64,000 bases of DNA. Source: Ignavibacteriales bacterium UBA1304 (GTDB taxonomy: Bacteria > Bacteroidota > Ignavibacteria > Ignavibacteriales > Ignavibacteriaceae). Positions within the stretch are counted from its first letter, which is position 1; each line of letters opens with the position of its first letter. Positions 52,882 to 60,972 of the stretch are shown here, piece by piece. Under the pieces are notes generated by a model. That model searched no databases. It had not been told where the DNA came from and worked only from the letters and a program-made list of their open reading frames with translations. The position numbers and the translations under genes are program-made. The DNA lies in NCBI GenBank assembly GCA_002307295.1, contig DBTY01000038.1:1-64000 (forward strand), in the 5' to 3' direction.

Positions 52882-52894
52882 AAAAAATGCTAAA

Positions 52895-53938
52895 CTATAC
52901 GGAAGCGGATTCGTCTTTGTATATCTTAGATAATTCGCGCGAAGCTCTATTCTTCCAGGCTCCTTTGTGGTATCCGTAACCCATAAGCAAAGGCATAGCG
53001 ATAGTAGCTTCGGCATATACCATTTGTTCGTATGTGGTTTGAACTTTGCCCCACGAGCTTGCTTCTTTAAGAGTCGAGCCGGAAAGCGCTCCGTCTCTTT
53101 CATCGGCAACAGTTATCTGGATAGCGTATTTATGCATATCGGCCTGTCCCTGTAATAAATCAGCGGCAACAACAACATCCTGAGTAAAGTTTTTAGGAAC
53201 GCCGCCGCCCATCATCATGATGCCTGTTTCTTTTGCATGCATTTTAAGCTGAGTCAGTTCAAGAAAATCTTTTGCTGAATCGATTGAAACGTGTTTATCA
53301 GGATGAGCCGTCTGATGCATAATAAAACCAAAACCGGCAGAGCAGTCAGAAAATGCAGGAACAAAAATAGGAATATTTTTCTTGTAAGCTCCGTAGATAA
53401 TTGAGTCTTCTACTTTAGGTCCGCCGTTATTTTCTAAATACTTACCCATCTCGCGGATAAATTCGCGCGATGAATAAGGGCGAGGCTCTAACGAATCGCA
53501 AATCTTGCCGCAAGTTTCGTCGCAGACTCTTAATTCGTCTTCGTCGATGTATGTGTCGTAAATTCTGTCGATAGCCAATTCTCTCAGCTGATTATCGTCG
53601 CTGAAAGGAGTGCCGATGTAATGCTTGAAACCAAGGGCTTCAAAGAAATCCTGATCGACTATTAAAGCTCCAGTAGAAACAATGGCGTCTACCATATTGT
53701 TCATTACAAGATCGTAAACTACTTTTTTTAGACCGGCGCTAAACAGGCTGCCTGCAAGCGTTAATATAATAGAACACTTTTTATCGTTAAGCATCATGTC
53801 ATAAATTCTGGCGGCGCGGTTCAGGTTTCTTGCCTGAAAAGCCATCTTCTCCATCGAATCAACTAAAGGAACAACGTTGAATTGTTTAATATCTATATGT
53901 TCAATTGTTTCCTTTAGAAAATCTTGTTTTGTTGCCAT
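52895..53938 (-). CDS. Deoxyhypusine synthase-family protein (likely homospermidine synthase)
   Basis: The 347-residue protein belongs to the deoxyhypusine synthase family: LTLAGSLFSAGLKKVVYDLV is the NAD/spermidine region, and Lys298 in EASSWGKV sits where human deoxyhypusine synthase has its catalytic lysine. Bacteria lack the eIF5A substrate, so the eukaryotic reaction is excluded. Bacterial members studied so far include enzymes that move the aminobutyl group between polyamines, which makes homospermidine synthesis the best guess. The gene has its own terminator and lies 61 bases after an epimerase gene. No other polyamine gene is in the window. Confidence 0.85.
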   Translation of the reverse strand: MATKQDFLKETIEHIDIKQFNVVPLVDSMEKMAFQARNLNRAARIYDMMLNDKKCSIILTLAGSLFSAGLKKVVYDLVMNNMVDAIVSTGALIVDQDFFEALGFKHYIGTPFSDDNQLRELAIDRIYDTYIDEDELRVCDETCGKICDSLEPRPYSSREFIREMGKYLENNGGPKVEDSIIYGAYKKNIPIFVPAFSDCSAGFGFIMHQTAHPDKHVSIDSAKDFLELTQLKMHAKETGIMMMGGGVPKNFTQDVVVAADLLQGQADMHKYAIQITVADERDGALSGSTLKEASSWGKVQTTYEQMVYAEATIAMPLLMGYGYHKGAWKNRASRELSKIYKDESASV

Positions 53939-53999
53939 TTTCCTTTTTCCTTCTTTCTTTTTTTTGTTTTTATATTATATTAATTGAAAAATTCTACTG

Positions 54000-55037
54000 T
54001 TAAAAAAACAGTTTCGCAAATTTCAGAATTCCTTGCTTCCACGGAACTCTGTGCGATACGCCAGATAAATCTTTGAAATCATTCAGATGCTCTAAGTACC
54101 ATTTATAGTTTCTTAATAAAGCGTCTTTGTTCGAAAACTTAGGCTTGTAGTTTAAAATCTTTTCCGCTTTTTCGATAGAAACAAACGAGTCTTTAGAAGC
54201 AGTTTCATAAACCCATTTATAAAGAGGCGAAAGCTTTAGGAATTCGAGGAACTTTAACGTCCATATAATTGGCGTAGCCGGCAGACCAATGATTTTTTTG
54301 CCTTTGCCTGCATAATCCAAAACTGCCTGATAATCTTCTTTCATTGTAGTGTATTCTTTTGCGCCAATGTTAAAGGTATCATTAACAAGCCCCGCGTCTA
54401 AAGTAGCGGCGGAATAAATAGCCTCGCAAAGGTCTTCAACATCCAAAAGCTGATAGCGGTTGTTGCCGCTTCCAATCATAGGAAAACCGCATCCGTCTTT
54501 CGCCCAGTCGTAAAACAGAGCAAAGACTCCCAATCTTTCCGGCCCAATAAACGATTTAGGTCTGATAATAGGGACGCACATTCCTTTCTTTCTGTACTCA
54601 ATACATTCTTCTTCGGCAAGAATTTTAGCTTTGCCATAGTGGCCGACTCCGTCAAGCTTGTCGTTTTCGTACAAAGGATGATGGTCTGGTATGCCGTATA
54701 CTGCCGTAGATGAAATCTGGATAAATCTTTTTACGTTATTTTTTTTAGCTGATTGTAATAAAGTTCTTGTGCCAATTACATCTGTAGTAAAAATATCTTC
54801 TTTTGAATAAAGCGGCAAAGCGGCGGCTGTATGAATAACAACGTCGACGTTTTGCATTACTTTTTCAACGTCTTTTTCGTTTCTTATATCCCCTTTGCAA
54901 TGTTTTATTTTATCTTTCATATCCGGATAGTCAAATTCCACTAAATCCAAAGAAACAATGTCATGTCCTTTACTATAAAGATAACGGACAAGATTGATCC
55001 CCAGGAATCCGGAACCGCCGGTTATTAAAAATTTCAT
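54000..55037 (-). CDS. NAD-dependent epimerase/dehydratase (extended SDR)
   Basis: This 345-residue protein is an extended short-chain dehydrogenase: N-terminal NAD motif ITGGSGFLGINLVRYL, STAVYG with the catalytic Ser-Thr region, and the YGKAKILAEEE motif with Tyr and Lys of the active site. The substrate-binding C-terminal half includes NDTFNIGAKEY. Relatives act on nucleotide sugars or on steroid-like substrates. Neighbouring genes do not decide which. The start ATG 55037 is preceded by AGGAAAG on the minus strand. Confidence 0.85.
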   Translation of the reverse strand: MKFLITGGSGFLGINLVRYLYSKGHDIVSLDLVEFDYPDMKDKIKHCKGDIRNEKDVEKVMQNVDVVIHTAAALPLYSKEDIFTTDVIGTRTLLQSAKKNNVKRFIQISSTAVYGIPDHHPLYENDKLDGVGHYGKAKILAEEECIEYRKKGMCVPIIRPKSFIGPERLGVFALFYDWAKDGCGFPMIGSGNNRYQLLDVEDLCEAIYSAATLDAGLVNDTFNIGAKEYTTMKEDYQAVLDYAGKGKKIIGLPATPIIWTLKFLEFLKLSPLYKWVYETASKDSFVSIEKAEKILNYKPKFSNKDALLRNYKWYLEHLNDFKDLSGVSHRVPWKQGILKFAKLFF

Positions 55038-55137
55038 TTCGCTTTCCTAAATTAATTGACAATTTAAACATATAATTTAATAATTTTGTATTCTGTATCA
55101 AAAGTAATTATATTACCCTAATATTTGATTAAAAACA

Positions 55138-55926
55138 TTGACTATAGAAAAATACGATAAAGAAATAGTTCGTTATGCTCTTTCCATTTTAACTCACGTT
55201 CTTATCCTTTTGATAATAGTTTTTCTTCAAAAAGACTATTCTGCTGGAGGTGGGGGATTTATTCAAGTGGCCGCTGGCGGAGCGTTTTCTTCGGGCAGCC
55301 CGGCTGGCGCGGCAAAGGAAAAAAGCGCTAAAGCTATTAAGTCCGCTAAAGCAGAAGCAAAGGATCCGCTGAAAACAAAAGAATCTGAAAGCGATAAAAT
55401 AGATAACGGAAAGAATACCAAAAACGGAAATGATTCAAAGTTGGATAACAACCAGAATAATCCTGGCAATGGAGCTAATTTTTATGGCTATTCCGCGGCT
55501 GCAGGGGATACTAATGGATTAAACCAGACTTATAAAGAAGGCTCTCTTAATGTAAGCATGCGTTATCCTCAAGGGTGGACGTATATAGACCAGAACGTAA
55601 AAAATAAATTGGACGGAGTAACTTTCTGGTTTAATGCAGGCGATATTAATCCGCCCCCGTACATTAACCTTGAAGTAAAAGAAAAGTATTTGTTCAACGA
55701 AAAAAGTTTTAAGAACCATTTTGAAATGAACGGCAATATAATGTATTACAACGATCCCACAGAAATGTCGGGACAGGTATCTCAGATTATATACGTCAGA
55801 ACCAACTCAGACGAAGATTATTCAATAAAGCTAATTATTAACGGGTGGGACGCTTTTAAAGCTTTTCAGCAGACATTTTACGGAATAGTAAAAACGTTTA
55901 AATTTGGCAAATCCTGGTGGCAGTAG
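55138..55926 (+). CDS. Membrane-anchored protein of unknown function (TonB-like layout)
   Basis: I do not recognise a family. The start is TTG 55138, without a clear ribosome-binding site. Residues 12-32 form one membrane segment (ALSILTHVLILLIIVFLQ), followed by a Gly/Ala then Lys/Ser/Asn-rich flexible linker (about 38-125), and a C-terminal domain of about 130 residues beginning MRYPQGWTYIDQNV, which recalls PsbP-like periplasmic domains. The layout resembles TonB or TolA in general form only. The last 20 codons are repeated, with mostly synonymous differences, at 56060-56122 (see findings). Confidence 0.7.
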   Translation: MTIEKYDKEIVRYALSILTHVLILLIIVFLQKDYSAGGGGFIQVAAGGAFSSGSPAGAAKEKSAKAIKSAKAEAKDPLKTKESESDKIDNGKNTKNGNDSKLDNNQNNPGNGANFYGYSAAAGDTNGLNQTYKEGSLNVSMRYPQGWTYIDQNVKNKLDGVTFWFNAGDINPPPYINLEVKEKYLFNEKSFKNHFEMNGNIMYYNDPTEMSGQVSQIIYVRTNSDEDYSIKLIINGWDAFKAFQQTFYGIVKTFKFGKSWWQ

Positions 55927-55940
55927 AAAGTTTATTCCTC

Positions 55941-56059
55941 GTAGCGCAGACTTTTAGTCTGCGATTTTTGGTTTTATTTTTAATTGCACTGTTCAAAAAA
56001 ACGCGATAAGGCGCAGGCTAAAAGCCTACGCTACTAAACGCGCTTATTAGCGCGCGGCG
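55941..56059. repeat. REPIN-like element, left copy (two inverted REPs)
   Basis: A plus-strand REP (55941-55963) and a minus-strand REP (56012-56034) both begin GTAG and face each other, which is the architecture of a REPIN. A CGCGCT/AGCGCG hairpin follows and the unit ends at GCGCGGCG (56059). Bases 55953-56059 recur at 59849-59953 on the other side of the restriction-modification gene. Confidence 0.65.
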
Positions 56060-56122
56060 TTTCAGCAGACATTTTACGGAATGGTCAAAACATTTAAATT
56101 TGGGAAATCGTTTTGGCAGTAG
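56060..56122 (+). pseudogene. Twenty-codon remnant of a paralogue of the 55138 gene
   Basis: These 63 bases encode FQQTFYGMVKTFKFGKSFWQ and a stop, matching the end of the intact gene at 55864-55926 at 18 of 20 residues. Four of the six changed codons are synonymous and the others are Ile/Met and Trp/Phe. The 5' part of the copy is absent: the remnant begins exactly where the REPIN unit ends. Confidence 0.75.
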
Positions 56123-56136
56123 AAAGTTTGTCCGTC

Positions 56137-56159
56137 GTAGCGCAGACTTTCAGTCTGCG
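56137..56159 (+). repeat. REP-like palindrome after the remnant
   Basis: GTAG with the palindrome CGCAGACTTTCAGTCTGCG. Together with the 3' end of the gene it makes a 104-base unit repeated at a 196-base period (55864-55967 versus 56060-56163). Confidence 0.65.
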
Positions 56160-56255
56160 ATTATTGCGAAGCAAAAACATATTAAAGCAGATGCAAGTAA
56201 ATATTATGATTTAGAGATATAGTCTAAAATTATTTCAAGTATCAAAAAGACTTTT

Positions 56256-56282
56256 TGTAAATGATTTTCAAATTGGTTTACA
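56256..56282 (+). promoter_or_regulatory. Inverted repeat upstream of the restriction-modification gene
   Basis: TGTAAA (56256-56261) and TTTACA (56277-56282) are an inverted pair with 15 bases between them, 36 bases before the methylase ATG. It could be an operator. No controller (C) protein gene is present, so its relevance is uncertain. The rest of 56164-56317 holds nothing I can identify. Confidence 0.3.
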
Positions 56283-56317
56283 TTTTATGAAAATAATCAC
56301 TGAAAAATGAAGGGGTT

Positions 56318-58792
56318 ATGATAAAAAAGACGTCAGTCACTAATGAACGAGAATTGGTTAGCAAGCTAACAGAATGGTTTAATGAAATAATTAATAGGAA
56401 TAAATTTCCATTTAAAGAAGCTACTAACGAATCGCCTGCAAAATATGATACTAAAACATTTTTTGGCGATATAGTTTTATGGAAAGACAGAGAGGCTGCA
56501 CAGGCGCATACATATCTTGAAATTAAACCCCCATTTGCCGCAAAAGAAAATCTTGAAACGCTTAGAAAAAAAGCCATTGGTTACCAAATAAAATATTGTT
56601 TCACATGGGACTTTCAGAACCTAAATGCGTATAAATTAGAAAGCAACCAACTTAGCTTGCTAAGCAGCGAGCCCGCTCAAGCCATGGATAATATTAATGA
56701 TTGGTTGCGAGGCGATATTCAGGTTTTGATAAAAAAATATCTTTCCGGTATCTGCGACGAAATTATACATTTGAATGAAACTGGCAAGTTAAGAAAATTC
56801 AAACCTGATAAAGTTTATTTCGTTAATTTTATACGGGATACAGTTGAAAAGCTTGTACCTCAATTTGAAAGACATTACACTGAAATTGCAAAAGATAAAT
56901 ACAAACGGAATCGAATTAGAGCTTATGCAACAACTCAGGGGATAGCCCTATCGGATATTTCAGAATATTATAAACTGATTGCCAGACAAAGCGTTTACAG
57001 TCTTATAACTAAAATAATTTTTTACCTTACTATAAGAAGATATTTCAACGATCTACCCGATCTCTATTCAAATGACGATCCTGAATTAGAAAGAACCTTA
57101 AAAATTGCTTTTGCTAAAGCGCAGGAAAAAGACTGGCAGGCTGTGTTTGAAGATTCTGAAATTGAAGAATTTGGGATACCAGCTTCTTGCCATGATGAAT
57201 TACGCAGTTTTTTTACTGAAATGAAGGTGTACCACTTTGGGGAATTACCTGAAGATGTTATTGGCGAATTGTTTGAAGAAATTATTGATCCGGAAAAAAG
57301 GCACTTGCTCGGTCAGTATTTTACAAATGAAGACCTTATTGATTTAATCCTTGGTTTTGTTGTAAATGACGTAAATGCAGTTTATGCAGATACAACATGC
57401 GGTTCAGGCACTTTTTTAATAAGAATTTATGACCGATTAAAATATCTTTCTAAACAGATAAAACACGCTGAATTATTAGATAGAATATGGGGTTTTGATA
57501 TTGCTAAATTTCCAGCAGAGCTTACTACTATCAACTTATTCAAGCAGGACGTATCAAACTTTGAAAACTTTCCGCGCGTAAGAAGAACAAATATTTTTGA
57601 CGTTAACAAAGGGGATAGCTATAAATTTCCTCCGGCGTCGGCAAACAAAACCTTTAGTAAAGTAGAAATTAAACTTCCTGAGTTTTCTTCAATCGTCGGA
57701 AATTTCCCTTTCATTAGGCAGGAGGATATTGAAAAGGAGGAAAAAGGGTTTAAGCTATATCTTACAAAAGTTTTAGCGCACAGTTATTTCTTATCGTATC
57801 CCAAATTTTTTGAAATCAAAAGCATTAATACAGGGCAAATTGAACATTTAAAAGCTTTAACTCCTGATAAGCTAATTAAAGAAATTGATAATTTTGTTGA
57901 TAAAGGAAATTTGAAACTCAAGCTTTCGGGGCAAGCTGATATTTATACTTATATATTTATCCATACTGCAACGCTTCTTGCAGAAAAAGGCTCCTTTGCC
58001 GTTATTACTTCCAATTCGTGGCTTGATAGTTCTTATGGCTCGGCGCTTAAAGAGTTTTTTCTTGATAATTTTAAAGTCAAAACTATTATTGCTTCATGGG
58101 CGGAGCCATGGTTTGACGATGCGGCTGTAAACACTGTTATAACTGTGCTTGAAAAAGAAACAGATAAAAACGAAAGAAACAAAAATATTTCGCGTTTTGT
58201 TAAACTTAAGAAAAAACTTAGCGAACTGATTCCATACCATGACTTAAAACTGGAATCAGTAAAGAGATGGCAGACTGTAGAAAAATTAGTCGATATGATA
58301 GAAATGGCAGAAGGCAACCTAAAAGCGGAAATTATTACAGATGATATTACTTCTCTTGATGTTAACGAAATGAGAATCAGAATGGTGAAGCAATCATTTT
58401 TACAAAAAGATTTGGAATTAAAGGGCGACCATTCAAAATGGGGTAAGTATTTACGCGCCCCGGACGTTTACTTTGAGCTGCTTGATAAGTGCAAAGATAA
58501 ACTTGTTCAGCTTAAAAACGTTGCAGATGTCAGGTTTGGAATAAAAACAGGCATAAACGAATTTTTCTATTTAGAACAATTAAACATGGAAAAGAACCCC
58601 AAAGGATGCGTATACTGCCGTAACGCGCGCGGTTGGGAAGGGTATATTGAAGAAAAATATTTGCGCCCAATAATTAAAAGCCCTAAAGAATCAGACAGCA
58701 TAATTATTGACCCTGCAAAATTAAAATACAAGATTTTTTTATGCAACAAAAGTAAGAACGACTTAAGAAAAGCGGCGATAATTACGCATTGA
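56318..58792 (+). CDS. Type IIG restriction-modification enzyme, N-terminal part (frameshifted)
   Basis: This is the first part of a restriction-methylase fusion. An N-terminal PD-(D/E)xK nuclease is suggested by Asp51 (FGDIVLW) and Glu68-Ile-Lys70 (YLEIKPP). The N6-adenine methylase follows with motif I at 358 (DTTCGSGTFLIRIYDRL) and motif IV at Asn462 reading NFPF instead of NPPF/Y (VGNFPFIRQEDI). The frame ends at 58792 because one A is missing from the A-run at 58768-58771; with it restored the product reads LRKSGDNYALKYIEWG into the next part, 1175 residues in all. It is flanked by REPIN-like repeats and has no separate nuclease gene. Confidence 0.88.
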   Translation: MIKKTSVTNERELVSKLTEWFNEIINRNKFPFKEATNESPAKYDTKTFFGDIVLWKDREAAQAHTYLEIKPPFAAKENLETLRKKAIGYQIKYCFTWDFQNLNAYKLESNQLSLLSSEPAQAMDNINDWLRGDIQVLIKKYLSGICDEIIHLNETGKLRKFKPDKVYFVNFIRDTVEKLVPQFERHYTEIAKDKYKRNRIRAYATTQGIALSDISEYYKLIARQSVYSLITKIIFYLTIRRYFNDLPDLYSNDDPELERTLKIAFAKAQEKDWQAVFEDSEIEEFGIPASCHDELRSFFTEMKVYHFGELPEDVIGELFEEIIDPEKRHLLGQYFTNEDLIDLILGFVVNDVNAVYADTTCGSGTFLIRIYDRLKYLSKQIKHAELLDRIWGFDIAKFPAELTTINLFKQDVSNFENFPRVRRTNIFDVNKGDSYKFPPASANKTFSKVEIKLPEFSSIVGNFPFIRQEDIEKEEKGFKLYLTKVLAHSYFLSYPKFFEIKSINTGQIEHLKALTPDKLIKEIDNFVDKGNLKLKLSGQADIYTYIFIHTATLLAEKGSFAVITSNSWLDSSYGSALKEFFLDNFKVKTIIASWAEPWFDDAAVNTVITVLEKETDKNERNKNISRFVKLKKKLSELIPYHDLKLESVKRWQTVEKLVDMIEMAEGNLKAEIITDDITSLDVNEMRIRMVKQSFLQKDLELKGDHSKWGKYLRAPDVYFELLDKCKDKLVQLKNVADVRFGIKTGINEFFYLEQLNMEKNPKGCVYCRNARGWEGYIEEKYLRPIIKSPKESDSIIIDPAKLKYKIFLCNKSKNDLRKAAIITH

Positions 58793-59844
58793 AATATATT
58801 GAATGGGGAGAAAAACAAAGTACAAAAGACGGCTCCCGTTGGTCAGAAGTCCCTTCAGTTAGCGGAAGAACATTTTGGTGGGGAATTGGTCATAACAAAT
58901 TCCCGGAAGTAATATTCCCGTGTGGCATCGCGAATATTTATAAGATTTTTGATAATTCTATTCAAGTCTTGAATGATAAAAGGTTATATGAAATTTATAC
59001 GAAAGGAAATGAGGCGACAAAATATTTAATGACTTCTACATTATTTTCTTTTTTTATCGAAATAGAATCAAGAGCAGGTTTAGGCGATGGACTTTTAGAT
59101 ATAACTGTATACGAAGTTGCTGAAAACTTATTACCCAATACTGATCTGTTTGACAAAAAAAAGACTATGCAGATTAAAAAAATATATGAAAAATTATTAT
59201 CAAGGAGTTTGCAATCAATATTTTCGGAAGTGAAACAGCAAGATAGAATAGAATTAGATACAGTAATACTTGGAACTTTAGGTATTGACGTGAATATATA
59301 TCTTCCTAAAATTTATGAAGGATTGTGTGAGCTTGTAAAGGAAAGATTAGAACTGCCCAAAATGCGAAAAAAGAAACAAAAAGAAGAAGTGAAATATGCG
59401 CGTGATAAAGTAAAAGAAGATGTAATTGCAGACTGCCTTGAAAACGGGATAAGGAAATTCCCCGAAGATTTTTATACTGAGGGCAATTATGATAACCTCG
59501 AATTTGAATCTTATCCGACTAATGGGAAAAGATTAGTTGCCGAATCATTTTTTGATAGTTTTCAAATGAAAACGGAGGAAGGGGAAATGATTTTCGAACT
59601 AGACAGCGAAATTAAAGCGAAGTTGGCAGAATTGCTTTCAAAACGAAATATTTATCAGATTAAGATACCGAAAGAAGAGAGAATAATTGAACAAGTCATA
59701 AAAAACTATTATTCCTATGCCAAAAAGCTTAAAGAACAGTTGGAAGTAAACGCGAAAGAAAAAACGCATGATTGGGCAAAAGCTGAAAAAATAGCGCAAG
59801 AAATTATGACTGACTATGGACTTTATGAGGGAGATTTGCAGTAA
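58789..59844 (+). CDS. Type IIG restriction-modification enzyme, C-terminal part (target recognition; frameshifted)
   Basis: This frame continues the preceding protein after a one-base shift. Translated upstream of its TTG it reads GDNYALKYIEWGE, a conserved stretch of this enzyme family, which shows that both frames belong to one gene. The part covers the C-terminal half of the target recognition domain (PSVSGRTFWWGIG) and a helical end. If translated from TTG 58789 alone it would not be catalytic. The last codons run directly into a truncated REP (TTTAGTCTGCG, from 59849). Confidence 0.82.
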   Translation: MKYIEWGEKQSTKDGSRWSEVPSVSGRTFWWGIGHNKFPEVIFPCGIANIYKIFDNSIQVLNDKRLYEIYTKGNEATKYLMTSTLFSFFIEIESRAGLGDGLLDITVYEVAENLLPNTDLFDKKKTMQIKKIYEKLLSRSLQSIFSEVKQQDRIELDTVILGTLGIDVNIYLPKIYEGLCELVKERLELPKMRKKKQKEEVKYARDKVKEDVIADCLENGIRKFPEDFYTEGNYDNLEFESYPTNGKRLVAESFFDSFQMKTEEGEMIFELDSEIKAKLAELLSKRNIYQIKIPKEERIIEQVIKNYYSYAKKLKEQLEVNAKEKTHDWAKAEKIAQEIMTDYGLYEGDLQ

Positions 59845-59848
59845 ACTC

Positions 59849-59953
59849 TTTAGTCTGCGATTTTTGAGCTTTTATTTTACTTACGTCGTAAAAAACGCGA
59901 TAAGGCGCAGGCTGAAAGCCTACGCTACTAAACGCGCTTATTAGCGCGCGGCG
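59849..59953. repeat. REPIN-like element, right copy (5' truncated)
   Basis: This copy matches 55953-56059 closely in the same orientation: TTTAGTCTGCGATTTTTG, then AACGCGATAAGGCGCAGGCT, the minus-strand REP (59906-59928) and the CGCGCT/AGCGCG hairpin ending GCGCGGCG. Its left REP lacks the GTAG half and starts 4 bases after the methylase stop. The gap 59954-60100 holds the rplM leader. Confidence 0.65.
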
Positions 59954-60026
59954 CCCCCGCCCGCGCATTTTACGTAAGAAGACGGCAAAATAAATACAAA
60001 AGAGTAGTTTAATAGAAGAAATATTC

Positions 60027-60069
60027 TTGATTTTTTTGAATAATAAAGTTATATTACCTCTCTTTATTA
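60027..60069 (+). promoter_or_regulatory. rplM: Possible promoter and leader hairpin for rplM-rpsI
   Basis: TTG (60027-60029), 20 bases, then TATATTAC (60050-60057) partly fits the Bacteroidota promoter. TAATAAAG (60041-60048) and CTTTATTA (60062-60069) form a perfect 8-bp inverted repeat that overlaps it. Either could matter; they may be alternatives. Confidence 0.3.
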
Positions 60070-60100
60070 GAAAAAGTATTTGTTTTTTAAAGGAAAAAGC

Positions 60101-60541
60101 ATGAAACAAGAAAAATTAACGAAGTTTATTAAGCCTGAAGACGCAAATCAGAAATGGTATGTAGTTGACGCTAAAGATCAGGTTTTAGGACGTTTAGCGA
60201 CACGAGTTGCCAGAGCAATCAGAGGTAAAGATAAAGCTTATTATACTCCGAATATGGATACCGGCGATTTTATAGTAATTATAAATGCAGATAAAGTCAG
60301 AATGACCGGCAAAAGAGAAAGTTTGAAGACGTATTTTACTTATTCAGGCTATCCTGGCGGAGGAAAAACAAAAAGCTTCACAGAAATAATGAGCAAAAAT
60401 CCTGATAGAATTATTCAAAATGCCGTTAAGGGAATGCTCCCTAAAACAAGATTGGGCGATAAGCTTATTAAAAAATTAAAGGTTTATGCCGGTGAAAACC
60501 ACCCGCATCAAGCACAAAAACCAGAAGTATTAAGTTTTTAA
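60101..60541 (+). CDS. rplM: 50S ribosomal protein L13
   Basis: L13 of the large ribosomal subunit, 146 residues. Characteristic are WYVVDAKDQVLGRLATRVA, FIVIINADKVRMTGKR and GMLPKTRLGDKLIKKLKVY. I start at ATG 60101, eight bases after AAAGG, rather than the upstream TTG at 60080. rpsI follows after 12 bases in the usual rplM-rpsI order. Confidence 0.97.
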   Translation: MKQEKLTKFIKPEDANQKWYVVDAKDQVLGRLATRVARAIRGKDKAYYTPNMDTGDFIVIINADKVRMTGKRESLKTYFTYSGYPGGGKTKSFTEIMSKNPDRIIQNAVKGMLPKTRLGDKLIKKLKVYAGENHPHQAQKPEVLSF

Positions 60542-60553
60542 TTTGGAGAAAAA

Positions 60554-60940
60554 ATGGCCGATCAGATAAAGGTTGGAAGAAGAAAAACTGCAGTTGCGCG
60601 AGTTATTTTAAGAAGCGGCAATGGTAATGTTGTAATTAACGGTAAAGAATTTGAAAAAGCTTTTCCTCAAAAAACACACCGTGACGATATTTTAAACCCG
60701 CTCAGAGTTACTGAGAATTTAGGAAAGTATGACGTCCTTGCCAATGTTAGAGGCGGCGGCGTTACAGGACAGGCTCAGGCTATCAGATTGGGCATTGCAA
60801 GATCTTTGCTGGGTCTCAACGCTGAATATAGAGCAGCTCTAAAACCAGAAGGATACCTGAGAAGAGATCCTCGTATGGTTGAGCGTAAAAAATACGGACA
60901 GCCAAAAGCTAGAAAGAGATTCCAGTTCTCTAAGAGATAA
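60554..60940 (+). CDS. rpsI: 30S ribosomal protein S9
   Basis: S9 of the small subunit, 128 residues. It begins VGRRKTAVARVILRSGNG and ends KKYGQPKARKRFQFSKR, the tail that reaches the P-site tRNA in other bacteria. TTTGGAGAA precedes the ATG. It shares the rplM operon. Confidence 0.97.
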   Translation: MADQIKVGRRKTAVARVILRSGNGNVVINGKEFEKAFPQKTHRDDILNPLRVTENLGKYDVLANVRGGGVTGQAQAIRLGIARSLLGLNAEYRAALKPEGYLRRDPRMVERKKYGQPKARKRFQFSKR

Positions 60941-60972
60941 TTTTTTATTTTACAAATATTCATACTTTCTGA

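Noticed and set aside
52895..53938. eIF5A hypusination system
   Set aside because: Bacteria lack the eIF5A substrate and no such gene is near.
55864..56163. CRISPR-like repeats
   Set aside because: The repeated unit contains gene ends and palindromes at a 196-base period with only two copies; there is no regular repeat-spacer pattern and no cas gene.
56318..59844. Two separate genes (methylase and specificity or nuclease subunit)
   Set aside because: The downstream frame reads through the join with conserved residues, so a single frameshifted gene fits better than a natural pair.
55927..60100. Prophage or integron island around the restriction-modification gene
   Set aside because: No integrase, recombinase, phage gene, tRNA or attachment site was found; only palindromic repeats.
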